From Thiohalocapsa sp. PB-PSB1 (lineage in GTDB: Bacteria; Pseudomonadota; Gammaproteobacteria; Chromatiales; Chromatiaceae), in NCBI GenBank assembly GCA_016745215.1, contig CP050890.1:1550001-1614000 (forward strand): a stretch of DNA of 64,000 nt, read 5' to 3'. Made by a program: the position numbers and the translations under genes. How positions within the stretch are numbered: position 1 is the first letter of the stretch; every line of letters begins with the position of its first letter. The notes beneath the pieces are model-generated. The model was not told the DNA's origin. It made no database searches and saw only the letters and a list, made by a program, of their open reading frames with translations. This document shows positions 16,838 to 26,360 of the stretch, one piece after another.

Positions 16838-19564
16838 TTACGGGGTCTTGCCTGCCGCTTCGTTCGGATGCTTGGCCGCCCTGTTGCCATCGGCCTTCAG
16901 GCGCCAATATTCGGGGATTTCGCGGCGGTGACGGCGCATCACCAGGTTCGCGATGAGTCCGGTCCAGCCGGTCTGATGCGCGGCTCCCAGACCCAGGCCC
17001 GTGTCGCCGTGGAAGTATTCGTAGAACAAACACAGATCGCGCCAATGCGGGTCGTCGCGAAACGGCGGGTCGCGGCGCAATGCCGGCACCTCGCCGTCCG
17101 GGCCGCGTCGGTAGAGATCCACCAAGCGCTCGGCGAGCAGGGTCGCGATCTCCTTTAACGTCAATTCCTGCCCGCCAAGGCAGGGTACGGCAAAGCGGAA
17201 GCCGTCGCCGAGAAAGCGATGAAATTTTTCCAGCGCCTGCACCAGCGCGAAGTTGGTCGGCATCCAGACCGGACCACGCCAGTTGGAATTGCCGCCGAAC
17301 ATCCAGGAATTGGATTCACCCGGCACGTATTCGATCATCGCCTGACCGATGCCTGGGATCACACCTAGATCGCGCTGGCTTTGATGCAATTTGGACACGC
17401 TGCGCACGCCATAGGGAGACAGAAATTGTTCCTCGTCCAGCAAGCGCGTCAGGATGCGCGGCAACATACTGTGGTCGACCAATGCGATCAGATGCTCCCC
17501 GCGCTCATTCTCCCAGTCCGGACAGGCACAGACGGCACTGCCCTGAAACAGGCCGCCCTTGTGTTCATCGAGCATCCGGGCGAAGCGCGGCGCGGCTCTT
17601 AACAGCCGTTGATCCACGACCTCGGCGGCGAACAGCGGGATCAGGCCCACCCAGGAATAGACATCGATGCGATGAGTATTGCCATCCGGCGTCATCAGCA
17701 GGTCTTTGAAAAACCCCGCATCCGCATCCCACAGCGAGACCATGCCGGTGTCGTGGCCGCGGATGGCGTTGGCAATGGCAAAGAATTGCTGATAGCACTG
17801 GATTGCGATGTCCTCAAAGCTGGGATCATCGACACTGAGCTCCAGGGCCATTACCATCATGTTCAGCGCGAACATGGCCATCCAGCCGGTAGCGTCGGCC
17901 TGCTTGAGCTGATAGCCGGGCGGCAACGGCTGGGAGCGATCGTACACCGAGATGTTGTCCAGCCCGAGAAAGCCGCCTTCGAACAGGTTGTGGCCGTCGG
18001 CGTCCTTGCGATTGATCCACCAGGCATAGTTCAGCAATAATTTGTGAAATACCCTGGTCAAAAAGCCATGATCGCCCTGGCCTCGTTGCACCCGCTCAGC
18101 GCGAAACGCCTTTAGGCAGCCGAGGGCATGGACCGGCGGGTTGGCATCGGAAAAGGCCCATTCATAGGCGGGAATTTGGCCGTTCGGATGCAGATAACGC
18201 TCGCTGAGCATCAGTTCCATCTGGCATTTGGCAAAATCCACATCGATCAATGCCAGGGACACCGCGTGAAATGCCAGATCCCAGGCCGCGAACCAGGGAT
18301 ATTCCCAGGTATCGGGCATCGAGATGATGTCCGCAGCCTTCAGATGGCGCCAGGTAGCATTGCGGCCGTGCTGGCGCGCCTCGGGCGGTGGCACCTGATC
18401 GCCGTCCAGCCAGCGCTCCACATCATAATGATAAAACTGTTTGCACCAGATCATGCCGGCGAACGCCTGGCGCATGATCTGATGGTCCTCGGGGGGGGCG
18501 TCCGGCAGCAATTCGTCAAAAAATACATTGGCTTCCGACTGCCGGGAGGAGAACAGCGTTGCCTGGCGTGCAAAGGGTTTCTGCAAGGCTAGAGCGCTGA
18601 GCACCAGATCCACGCGCACGGCATGTCCCGGGGCGATACGATGTTGTGACCAGGCGGCAAACTTGGTCCCGCTGCGAGCCGGGTTGACCGCCGCCAATTC
18701 ATTGTCGATCAGTCGCCGATGAAAGGCATCCTTGACATAGGGCTGCGGGTTGGTTGTGCCCCACAGTCGCTCGGCGTTGGATTCGTTCTCGGTGAACAGC
18801 AACTCACAGGGGTATGCACCGTACAAAGCATAGTCGCCCAGAGTCGGGTGACGTGCGGAGACGGCCCAGGCTGCACCGGCCGGTGCATTCATGCTGTCGA
18901 GCAGCGGTCGTTCGCCGCCCCAGGTCCAGGTGTTGCGGAACCATAGCGTCGGCAACAAATGGATGTCGGCCTCCTCGGGGCCGCGGTTATGGACGTGGAT
19001 ATGACAGTGGATCTCGGTCGGCGAGGCTTTGGCGTAGAACACTTCCACATCCCAATAACGCGATTGGGCAAACACCCCGGTATCGAGTAGGTTAAACGGC
19101 GGATCGAGTCGGTCGCGGCGGGCGTTTTCCTGCGCTAGCAGCTCATAGGGATAAGCCGCCTGTGGGTATTTGTAGACATAGCGCAGCCAGCTGTGGCTGG
19201 GCGTGGCGTCGCGATAAAAATAGTATTCCTTGACGTCTTCCCCGCGATTGCCCTGCTCGCCGGTGAGTCCGAAGGCGCGTTCCTTCAGGATCGGATCGCG
19301 CTCGTTCCACAGGGCCAGTGCCAGGCACAGGCGTTGCTGTTCATCGCAAATCCCGCCGAGTCCATCCTCATTCCAGCGATAGGCCTGGGAGCGGGCGCGG
19401 TCGTGACCCAGATAACTCCAGGCATTGCCGTCTTCGCTGTAATCTTCGCGCACGCTCCCCCAGGCGCGCTCGGCCAGGTACGGCCCCCAGAGGCGCCAAT
19501 TCTCACTGCCCGCATGTTGGTTCGCAAGGCGCTGGCGCTCGGTGTTCAAGCTATCGGTATTCAT
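16838..19564 (-). CDS. GH63-type glucosidase (MGH1-like glycoside hydrolase)
   Basis: The 908 aa protein belongs to glycoside hydrolase family 63. The N-terminal part (residues about 1-330) is a beta-sandwich-type domain with WGPYLAERAWGSVREDYS at the start. The C-terminal (alpha/alpha)6 barrel shows DTWEYPWFAAWDLAFHAVSL, EFAFSDANPPVHA-like and GNSNWRGPVWMPTN motifs, and ends with LFYEYFHGDTGLGLGAAHQT. Acidic residues in WDLAFH and in the EYFHGD region are candidate catalytic residues. It probably hydrolyses alpha-glucosidic bonds in small glucans or glucosylglycerate-type solutes. Its start overlaps the end of the debranching-enzyme gene by four bases, placing it last in a glgC cluster. Confidence 0.85.
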   Translation of the reverse strand: MNTDSLNTERQRLANQHAGSENWRLWGPYLAERAWGSVREDYSEDGNAWSYLGHDRARSQAYRWNEDGLGGICDEQQRLCLALALWNERDPILKERAFGLTGEQGNRGEDVKEYYFYRDATPSHSWLRYVYKYPQAAYPYELLAQENARRDRLDPPFNLLDTGVFAQSRYWDVEVFYAKASPTEIHCHIHVHNRGPEEADIHLLPTLWFRNTWTWGGERPLLDSMNAPAGAAWAVSARHPTLGDYALYGAYPCELLFTENESNAERLWGTTNPQPYVKDAFHRRLIDNELAAVNPARSGTKFAAWSQHRIAPGHAVRVDLVLSALALQKPFARQATLFSSRQSEANVFFDELLPDAPPEDHQIMRQAFAGMIWCKQFYHYDVERWLDGDQVPPPEARQHGRNATWRHLKAADIISMPDTWEYPWFAAWDLAFHAVSLALIDVDFAKCQMELMLSERYLHPNGQIPAYEWAFSDANPPVHALGCLKAFRAERVQRGQGDHGFLTRVFHKLLLNYAWWINRKDADGHNLFEGGFLGLDNISVYDRSQPLPPGYQLKQADATGWMAMFALNMMVMALELSVDDPSFEDIAIQCYQQFFAIANAIRGHDTGMVSLWDADAGFFKDLLMTPDGNTHRIDVYSWVGLIPLFAAEVVDQRLLRAAPRFARMLDEHKGGLFQGSAVCACPDWENERGEHLIALVDHSMLPRILTRLLDEEQFLSPYGVRSVSKLHQSQRDLGVIPGIGQAMIEYVPGESNSWMFGGNSNWRGPVWMPTNFALVQALEKFHRFLGDGFRFAVPCLGGQELTLKEIATLLAERLVDLYRRGPDGEVPALRRDPPFRDDPHWRDLCLFYEYFHGDTGLGLGAAHQTGWTGLIANLVMRRHRREIPEYWRLKADGNRAAKHPNEAAGKTP

Positions 19565-21713
19565 CGGGTTTTGCTCTGTTGAGAAGCGTTACTGCTGCTC
19601 AATCGCCACCAAGCCTCCAGCGTACAGGCCACTGACCAAGCCTGCAGCGGGGTACCGCGCGGTTTGTGCGGTGCATCGCCGTCAAAGATCTCGCTGATGC
19701 TTCCAAGGCCCGCATCGCAGAGATGATCTGCCAGTGGTGCCAATCGCGATAATGCGAGCTCGACGTTACCGGTCACCCGGTGCTCGGCGAGCGCATAATG
19801 CCCGAGCAGCCAGCCCCAGATCGTGCCCTGGTGATAGCTGCCGTCGCGAGCCCAGATGTCGCCAATATACTGTCCACGATAGTCGGCGTGTCCCGGTGCC
19901 AATGAGCGCAGGCCGTAGGAGCTCAGCAACAGGCGTCCACAGGCGGCGACGACGCTGGCTTGATCGGTTGCTGACAATGGCGTCGCCGGCAGGCTGACGG
20001 CCAGGATTTGGTTCGGACGCAGACTCGTATCATCGCCGTTGGGACCGTCCAGCAGGTCCAGCAGTCCGTCTCCGTCGGCTCGGACAAAGCGCTTGAAACC
20101 GCTTGCCGTACGTTCGGCCAACGCCGCATAGCGGCTTGCATCGAGCCCGAGCCTAGTGCTGAAGGCCTGCATCGCGACTAGCGCGTTGAACCACAAGGCA
20201 TTCACCTCAACCGGCTTGCCCATGCGCGGGGTGACCACCCAGTCGCTGACCTTGGCATCCATCCAGGTCAGTTGAACCCCTGGTTTCCCGGCCCGAATCA
20301 GTCCATCCGCCGGGTCCATGGCGATGCCGTAGCGGGTTCCGTCCCGATAGCTTCGAATAATCGACTCGAGCACCGGAAAGACCTCTTCCAGCGCCGCCTG
20401 ATCGCCACTCGCATCGATGTAGGCGCGCCAGGCCTCGATAAACCACAGGGCTGCATCCACACTGTTGTATTCCGGTGTCTCGCCGCTGTCCGGAAACATA
20501 TTTGGCAGCATGCCCTGCTCGATAAAGTTCGCGAAAGTCTGCAGGATGCGCCGCGCGCTGTCGAGACGACCGGTGACCAGCGTCAGGCCCGGCAATGCGA
20601 TCATGGTGTCGCGGCCCCAGTCGCCGAACCAGGGATAGCCCGCAATGACCGATTCGCCATCCGCAACCGCGGGCAGCGGACGGGCGAATAAAAGCTGTCG
20701 GCGGCAAGCACCAGTTGCATTACCCAGTCCGGTGCCTGCAGCAGAGGGGTATGCTCCGCGTTCCGCGCTTGGGCGAGCAGATGCCGGTCGCGATCCTGAT
20801 GCGCCTGTAATGACTGGCCAAGATCCATCGCGTCGAGCTCGCCGACAGCGGCGCTGATACCGCACCAAAGGCCCGGTTCGAGCAGCAGCGAGGCATGCCC
20901 GATGCACAGATGATGGTCAAGATCGTCTAGGCCGCGTTCACGCTCCAACGGCAGGTCGAAGTTCTCGATCCAACCTGGGTCCAGGTGCATCCTGCCGCCC
21001 TGGGCCTGGATGTGCAGCCGGAACCAATCTTCGTAGACGACCTGCAAACGATTGTCGTGCGCGCCGAGTTGCGGCTCGATGTGACCGACATGGCTGAGCG
21101 CATGGTGATCGCGCGCATTGATCAGCAAGGCCACGCGTAGTCTCGGCGCGCGCCCGGCTGCTGCGGCCAGCAGACGCCAGCCGACATGCACCCGATCGAC
21201 GCCCGCATCCATCCAGATCCGTTGTTCGATCCGCAGATCGCCGATGGTGAAGCGCCACACGGGTACGCGTCCTGCCAGATGAAAGGACTCGATGTGCACA
21301 TGTCCGACCGGGTCGAGCGCGCCGTCCGCCCAACGATTGCTGAATAATGGCCATTCGTGATCCCTGTCTATCAAGGTCGCATCGGCCTTGGCGAATACCA
21401 GAAAGCGCCCCAGCGGCGGCTTCAGATTTGCAATCAGCAGCCCATGATAGCGGCGGGTCAACGAGCCGGCCAGGGTTCCGGCCGCATAGGAGCCAAGGCC
21501 GTTGGTAAGCCACCATTCGCGACGCTCGGCCTGCTCCAGATCGCCGCAGATCGCACGTCCGAAATGCACCGGTGCCGGCAGTGGGTCTGGCACTGGCTCC
21601 GATCGTCGATCCGGCAGCGGATTCGGGTGGCGGTCCGGGCGCACCTGCGTTGCAGCCGTATCAACAGCCGATTCGACTGGCACAGCCTGGTTTGGGTCGA
21701 GGTCGCTGGGCAT
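19561..21713 (-). pseudogene. amylo-alpha-1,6-glucosidase (glycogen debranching, GH133-like) with a frameshift
   Basis: Two minus-strand frames encode one protein of about 718 residues. The first part (21713 to about 20690) carries the N-terminal domain with WWLTNGLGSYAAGTLAG and RRYHGLLIANLKPPLGR. The second part (about 20690 to 19561) carries the catalytic (alpha/alpha)6 domain with GYPWFGDWGRDTMIALPGL, PEYNSVDAALWFIEAW and RDGSYHQGTIWGWLLG. The frame changes at a run of four T (plus-strand A at 20690-20693); one extra T would restore AADSFLFARPLPAV. It could be a true inactivating mutation or a read error in a homopolymer. The enzyme removes alpha-1,6 branches from glycogen and fits between glgC and the GH63 gene. 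Confidence 0.85.
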
Positions 21714-21745
21714 GTTGCGGTCTCCGTTAAGATGGGTCGGAGGCG

Positions 21746-22999
21746 CTATTCGGAATAACCGCCGCCTAAACCGCTGTCGCGAGCAAAGAAGCTGGAGGGG
21801 CCTGCCGACACGACGGTAACGCCGCCCTCGGAGACCGTGTAGAGCTTGCTGTCGGCCTCGCGATCATAGCCAATGGTTGTACCAGGTTCGATGATATTGT
21901 GGCAATCGACGATGACGCGACGCAGCCGGGCGCCCTTGCCGATGCGCGAGTAGTCCATGATGATGCAGTCCTCTAGCACGGCATCCTCTTCAATGACAGT
22001 CTCGCGACGCAGGATGGAATTCGTCAGCCGGGCATTTTTGTGTACGACTGCGGCAGCCCCGACCAGCGAATTATCTAAGCGCGCGCCCAACACTCTCGCC
22101 ACCGGCCCTTGGTAGTTGCTGGAGTAAATTGGCCAGCGGGGATTAAACGCATCGAACGTCGGCTGTGCGCCCAATACATCCTTGTGTGCCTTGAAGTACG
22201 TATCGATACTGCCAAGGTCGCGCCAATAAAAGCGTGATTCATAGGGCTTGACACCGGGGATCTCGTTGGTGGTGAAGTCGTAGGCAAACAGCCGGCTGCC
22301 ATCCGCCAACATGCGCGGCAATACGTGATGGCCGAAGTCGGCTTCGTTGTCTTGTTGTGATGCCTTCAGCGCCTCGATCAGAACCTTGCCGCTGAACACA
22401 TAGTTGCCCATCGACGCAAACGCATTCGCCGGATCATCGGGCAATGGCGACGGATTGGCGGGCTTTTCCTGAAACGCCCTGATGCAGCCGTCGGCATCGG
22501 CCGCGATAACGCCGAACTGCTTGGCATCCTCCAGCGGCACCGGCAATGCGGCGATAGTCACATCGGCATCGCGCTCCTGATGGAAGGCCAGCATTTGCTG
22601 AATATCCATGCGGTAGACATGATCGGCGCCAAACACCAGCACATAATCCGGCATCTGCTCTTCAACCAGGCTGATATTCTGACGCACGGCGTCCGCCGTG
22701 CCCTGGAACCAGGACTCGCTGTAGTGCATTTGCGGGGGCACCACGGTCACGAATTGGTTATAGAACAATGGCGAAATGGTCCAGGCCTTGCGCACATGCT
22801 CGATCAAAGATTGCGACATGTACTGCACCAGCAGATAGATCGTCTGGATTCTTGAATTGACCAGGTTACTCAATACGAAGTCGACCAGGCGGTAACGGGA
22901 ACCGAATGGTACCGCCGCATGGGAACGGTCGGTCGTCAGCGGTTGCAGGCGCGAGCCCTGACCACCGGCCATGACAAAAGCAATGATTTTGTCTCTCAC
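21746..22999 (-). CDS. glgC: glucose-1-phosphate adenylyltransferase
   Basis: The product is about 417 aa and makes ADP-glucose from glucose-1-phosphate and ATP, the committed step of bacterial glycogen synthesis. The start is a GTG at 22999, because GGAGG lies six bases upstream and the protein then begins VRDKIIAFVMAGGQGSRL at the family position; the open frame extends 45 codons further but that part looks untranslated. The nucleotidyltransferase core shows GTADAVRQN and FGADHVYRMD, and the C-terminus is a left-handed beta helix (RLTNSILRRETVIEEDAVLED). The usual activator-site segment RAKPAV reads RSHAAV here, so allosteric control may differ. Confidence 0.92.
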   Translation of the reverse strand: MRDKIIAFVMAGGQGSRLQPLTTDRSHAAVPFGSRYRLVDFVLSNLVNSRIQTIYLLVQYMSQSLIEHVRKAWTISPLFYNQFVTVVPPQMHYSESWFQGTADAVRQNISLVEEQMPDYVLVFGADHVYRMDIQQMLAFHQERDADVTIAALPVPLEDAKQFGVIAADADGCIRAFQEKPANPSPLPDDPANAFASMGNYVFSGKVLIEALKASQQDNEADFGHHVLPRMLADGSRLFAYDFTTNEIPGVKPYESRFYWRDLGSIDTYFKAHKDVLGAQPTFDAFNPRWPIYSSNYQGPVARVLGARLDNSLVGAAAVVHKNARLTNSILRRETVIEEDAVLEDCIIMDYSRIGKGARLRRVIVDCHNIIEPGTTIGYDREADSKLYTVSEGGVTVVSAGPSSFFARDSGLGGGYSE

Positions 23000-23412
23000 C
23001 TCATTCCTCCGGGCGCTTGCTTGGCGCCACTTCACTCTTTGGTTGATTATGCAGCTCTGAACCGACGCGCGCTGGCTTGCATCCTTAGATTGAAACAACG
23101 AATGCTCTTCGATCCAATGTTGATCTGTTCGCAAGCCCGAGTTCCCCTCGGGTTACGCCGGACGGTACAGAGTACTGCACAGAGTATATAACGTTGTTAG
23201 GGGTTGACGGAGCCGCGCATTGCGATGCCTGCTGGCGATACGCCGATTGCTTGGCGAGCCAGACTCTGTCTGGTTTGCGGTCGCGGCGCTGTTCGAGAGC
23301 TGGCTGAAGATGCAACGAGGATAGACGGGATGAAGCGCAAGGCCGACTGTTGATCCCTGGTCATTGCAAGCCAATCTATTTATGGACACTTCAACAAACC
23401 AAAGAGTCCAAC
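23000..23412. other. intergenic upstream of glgC
   Basis: About 410 bases contain no gene. This is the upstream region of the leftward glgC cluster. An AT-rich stretch near 23175-23200 (GTATATAACGTTGTTAG) could contain the promoter, but no confident -35/-10 pair was placed. Confidence 0.35.
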
Positions 23413-23589
23413 ATGCAAAATCCCCTGGCCGCCATCGAGTTTGTCATTTTCATCGGCGTCGTCATCTGGCTCTTCACATTGCCCTCATCGCCATTGCGCG
23501 GCCGTCGCCCAGAGCATCGCCCAGAAAGCGATGCGCCAGCCGATGATAGGGACAACACCCGACAGGAGCCGCCGACCGACCAGGTGTAG
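23413..23589 (+). CDS. small single-span membrane protein
   Basis: The 58 aa product starts at an ATG at 23413 (MQNPLAAIEF). Residues 8-24 (IEFVIFIGVVIWLFTLP) form one membrane helix, followed by a strongly polar, Pro-, Arg- and Asp-rich tail (RPEHRPESDAPADDRD). No ribosome-binding site better than AAGAG is seen. The layout is typical of small membrane proteins of unknown role. The call rests on composition and the clean helix-plus-tail pattern only. Confidence 0.4.
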   Translation: MQNPLAAIEFVIFIGVVIWLFTLPSSPLRGRRPEHRPESDAPADDRDNTRQEPPTDQV

Positions 23590-23653
23590 CATCAGTTGAA
23601 CTCTAGGGTACCCTGATTTCCAGAGATTTCCCTGATTCTTGGCTGATTCCCAG

Positions 23654-23685
23654 CTGATTCCCAACAAACTTCGATTGGGAATCAG
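23654..23685. other. perfect 11-bp hairpin
   Basis: CTGATTCCCAA (23654-23664) pairs exactly with TTGGGAATCAG (23675-23685) across a ten-base loop. Two shorter CTGATTC copies precede it at about 23631 and 23643. No T tract follows on either strand, so it is not an ordinary terminator. Confidence 0.6.
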
Positions 23686-23917
23686 ATCCTTGACAAAACA
23701 GGATATCCACTAGAAAGGGAGGACGGACAACAACAGTTGTACACAAGGATTCGATCCAGGGCCTCGCCGCACCGCCAATTCAGATCGATCGCCTATAATA
23801 TTTTAATAAAATCATTTAAAACAATTAGTTATAGGAATTGTCTCGAAATGAGTCAATTTGATAACAGCTCAGTATTCATGCGGATTTAGGGTCCCTTTAC
23901 AGTTATTCTCCACAGGG

Positions 23918-23926
23918 TTATCCACA
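23918..23926 (+). promoter_or_regulatory. DnaA-box-like site
   Basis: TTATCCACA is an exact match to the consensus DnaA box. A related TTATTCTCCACA (23903-23914) lies just before it, and an AT-rich tract is about 80 bases away. Isolated DnaA boxes occur by chance and in regulatory sites, so this alone does not make an origin. Confidence 0.4.
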
Positions 23927-24167
23927 GGTCCGGTGGATAGCTCGGGGTATTTGATAACGAGCTTGGGCTTGCGTTGCGGTATGTCGAAACTACTTGAGTA
24001 ATCTTGGCTAAGCATATTACTGCTGGCGCTTCCTGAGAAGGTCCGCCGATCTATTTCCTAACGAGGCAGTGGTTTATCGAAGTCTGATCGGGAAGTCGAC
24101 AATCAGGCGATTGCCGTAATGAAACCTACTCACTAGCGACGCATGCTCGTTCGCCTTCGCAACGTCG

Positions 24168-24224
24168 AGGCCGGACAAGAAGACAAAGACAAGTCAGGCG
24201 GTCTATTTCTCGACAGAAATCGCC
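24168..24224. repeat. dispersed repeat shared with 49303-49354
   Basis: The segments share AGGCCGGAC, AGAAGACAA, AGGCGGTCT and TTTCTCGACAGAAA-type blocks in the same order, with one six-base insertion in this copy. Neither copy lies in a gene. It is probably a relic of an unrecognised mobile or coding sequence. Confidence 0.5.
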
Positions 24225-24659
24225 TACACAGCCCAAATGACGCTGAGGGCGTCGAGGCGCGCCTGGCCGCAGACCCTAGAAGGCGAGCTATCCTGCGTAG
24301 CAAGACTGTTGTGGTCATTCTAAGAAGTCTGCCTGTTTGCGCCCTGCATACTCAGCCCCGGTGCCTGCTTGCGCGTGGGACGATCCTGCCCCAGTATCCG
24401 CTCTACCGATGCCAAACGCCGGCATTGCTCAAACGCGGCCAGTTGCTGAGCCGGATATCGGACCTCCTCGACCAAAGGCATTCGCGAACCACTGTCGGCA
24501 AGCACCCGGGCGCCAGCAGCGCCGCCAATCCAAGAGTAGCATCTGGCCCGCAGCCTACGGGAGCAACACAGGCGAAGCTGGAATCAGGCAAGCGATCGGA
24601 AAGATCATCCCAGCAGGCCTGCCAGCGCAGACCGACCATCCAACAGCGAGTACAGGCCC

Positions 24660-24950
24660 ATGACCACATTGACCATCATCGCCAACATCGTCGCCAAAGC
24701 CGATCGGATTGACCTGGTAAAGGCGCAGCTCGAAAAATTGATCCCCATCACCCGCGCCGAAGCAGGCTGCCTGAAGTATGACCTGCACCAGGACAACGAT
24801 GATCCGGCGCACTTCCTGTTTTATGAAACCTGGGCATCGCGCGCATTGTGGCAAACTCACATAGACGCACAACATCTGAAGGAGTACCTTGCCGCCACCG
24901 AAGGAGCGGTGGAGTCATTCACCATCCATGAGATGACGCACATCGGCTGA
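24660..24950 (+). CDS. putative quinol monooxygenase (ABM domain)
   Basis: The 96 aa protein is one antibiotic-biosynthesis-monooxygenase (ABM) ferredoxin-like domain, like YgiN. Diagnostic parts are the N-terminal IIANIVAKADRIDLVKAQL helix-strand region, EAGCLKYDLHQDNDDPAHFLFYETW and the following ALWQTHIDAQHLKEYL. Such proteins are cofactor-free dimers that oxidise quinols or related aromatics; the substrate is unknown here. It stands alone. Confidence 0.85.
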   Translation: MTTLTIIANIVAKADRIDLVKAQLEKLIPITRAEAGCLKYDLHQDNDDPAHFLFYETWASRALWQTHIDAQHLKEYLAATEGAVESFTIHEMTHIG

Positions 24951-25015
24951 ATCCAGAATCGGAGCGTCTTCGACCGGACTTGAAGAGAAAAGGAAGAGAA
25001 AAGGGGGCAAATCCC

Positions 25016-25411
25016 TTATTCTAGGTCCAGGCCCATCTGCCCTTCGTTCGAACGCTTCTCCGCGGGCGTCTTCTTTGGCCTACCTCGGGAGCTGTATCCC
25101 ACCCGGACGTTGAGTGACTGCTCGCTCTGTTCACGAAGCCAATCGTTGCCCAACGGCGTCCCAGTCTGCAAACAGGCGCGCAGTTGCTCGAGATTCCGGG
25201 CGTCGATTTCGGCTGCGAAAAGCGGGCGGTCGCTGTCCCGGCGCGCTGAATCGTACGCTCCGAGCGTCAGGTACAAAGGATGAGGAAGCAGTAGCGTGCT
25301 GTCTTGACCCAAGGCGTTGGCGCCGTCGCCCGACCAAGCGTAGTCAGCCGGATCATCGAGCATCGCCGGCGGACGGGATTGAGCTCGATGTAGCGGTAGC
25401 AGGTGAGCAGG
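25016..25411 (-). pseudogene. decayed REP-associated tyrosine transposase, C-terminal part
   Basis: Minus-strand frames encode YRYIELNPVR, and after a frameshift DDPADYAWSGDGANALGQ and LLPHPLYLTLGA. These match the second half of Y1-type RAYT transposases such as the intact one at 25591. The N-terminal half with the HUH-type motif and catalytic Tyr is missing, because the 5' end is replaced at 25411 by the left end of the S23-type repeat. It continues into a tail (LREQSEQSLNVRVGYSSRGRP) ending at 25016. Confidence 0.75.
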
Positions 25412-25477
25412 TAAGTGATGGTGCAGAAACAAGCTAAACAGGTTTTTGGCTTGGGTGTCGCCTGCCGACTCATTCGG
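25412..25477. repeat. S23-type repeat, left-end fragment
   Basis: These 66 bases match the left end of the other copies (TAAGTGATGGTGCAGAAAC through GCCGACTCATTCGG). They then stop and continue directly into the GGGAAAACAGGGA repeats that flank the RAYT element. The fragment marks a junction of three mobile sequences. Confidence 0.75.
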
Positions 25478-26360
25478 CAGGGAAAACAGGGACGGGAAAA
25501 CAGGGACCAGGGAAAACAGGGACAGACCATGTTTTTCTGCTAGATTTGGTTCGGTGCTATGTTGCTATTGTCTTTGAGATCCTGTGATCCATGCCTAGAC
25601 GCGCACGTATCATCGCCGCCGGCTACCCAATGCATGTGATCCTGCGCGGGATTGACCGGGCTGCGGTGTTTTTCGAGGATGATGATCGCCAGTTTTTCCT
25701 GGATCATCTGGCCGCGGTGGCTGCGGAGGAATCGGTTGCTGTGCACGCGTATGTGCTGATGACCAACCACCTTCATCTGCTGATGACCGCCGCACGCGAT
25801 GATGACGTGTTGGCGGTGATGAAGCGCGTTGGGCAGCGGTATGTCCAGCACGTCAACCGGACCTATGGTCGCACGGGCGGCTTGTTCGAGGGCCGGTTCC
25901 GCTCATCGCTGATTGAGGCCGACACCTATCTGCTGGCCTGCCAGCGTTACATCGAGCTCAATCCGGTCCGTGCCTCAATGGTCAGTGTGCCTGGTGATTA
26001 TCGCTGGTCGAGCCATCGGGCCAATGCGCTTGGCCGCCAGGATTCCGTAGTCACACCGCACCCGCTGTACCACGGCTTGGCAGACTCTGATCAGGCTCGT
26101 TTTGCTGCGTATCGCAAGTTGTTCGAGGATATGCTCAGCGCCGAGTCGCTTCAACGTTTCCGCGAGTGCACCAACGGCGGCTTCGTACTTGGCAGCCCAA
26201 AGTTCGAGCGGCAGATCGCCGCTATGCTCGGTAGACGAACCTGGAAGCAGAAAACGGCAGAAAACGGGGACACGGCAGAAAACGGGGACAGACCACTTTT
26301 TTCAGCATGACCGCGATTCTGTAAAACGTGGAAAACGTGGTCTGTCCCCGTTTTCCCGGG
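25478..26360 (+). mobile_element. RAYT element with imperfect terminal repeats
   Basis: The left flank holds several GGGAAAACAGGGA units ending in GGGAAAACAGGGACAGACC. The right flank, read inward, gives GGGAAAACGGGGACAGACC. These form an imperfect inverted repeat of about 27 bases around the transposase gene. The right side also has tandem GGCAGAAAACGGGGA-type units inside the end of the gene. A deleted relative is at 35429-35686. Confidence 0.75.
25591..26310 (+). CDS. REP-associated tyrosine transposase (Y1/IS200-like)
   Basis: The 239 aa protein belongs to the RAYT branch of Y1 transposases. It nicks single-stranded REP-type palindromes with a tyrosine and uses the two-histidine motif MTNHLHLLM (near residue 60) to hold the metal. 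The likely nucleophile is the Tyr in VGQRYVQHVNRTYGR near residue 90. FEGRFRSSLIEADTYLLACQ and YIELNPVRASMV follow, as in the family. The last 20 residues (KTAENGDTAENGD) are encoded by the tandem flank repeats, so the original C-terminus may have been altered. The ATG at 25591 matches other RAYT starts. Confidence 0.9.
   Translation: MPRRARIIAAGYPMHVILRGIDRAAVFFEDDDRQFFLDHLAAVAAEESVAVHAYVLMTNHLHLLMTAARDDDVLAVMKRVGQRYVQHVNRTYGRTGGLFEGRFRSSLIEADTYLLACQRYIELNPVRASMVSVPGDYRWSSHRANALGRQDSVVTPHPLYHGLADSDQARFAAYRKLFEDMLSAESLQRFRECTNGGFVLGSPKFERQIAAMLGRRTWKQKTAENGDTAENGDRPLFSA

Larger units (their letters stand above)
23590..24659. other. long intergenic region with hairpin, AT-rich tract and DnaA-box-like sites
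   Basis: This gap exceeds 1 kb. It holds direct CTGATTC repeats leading into an 11-bp perfect hairpin (23654-23685), an AT-rich tract at about 23794-23840 and TTATCCACA at 23918-23926. It also contains a sequence shared with 49303-49354 (24168-24224). No gene is recognised in the remainder. Confidence 0.5.

Noticed and set aside
21746..23134. A longer start for glgC at 23134
   Set aside because: The GTG at 22999 has GGAGG at ideal spacing and matches the normal GlgC N-terminus; the extension has no family similarity.
23748..23768. GGATTCGATCC, resembling a tRNA T-arm
   Set aside because: No acceptor, D-arm or anticodon stem can be built around it.
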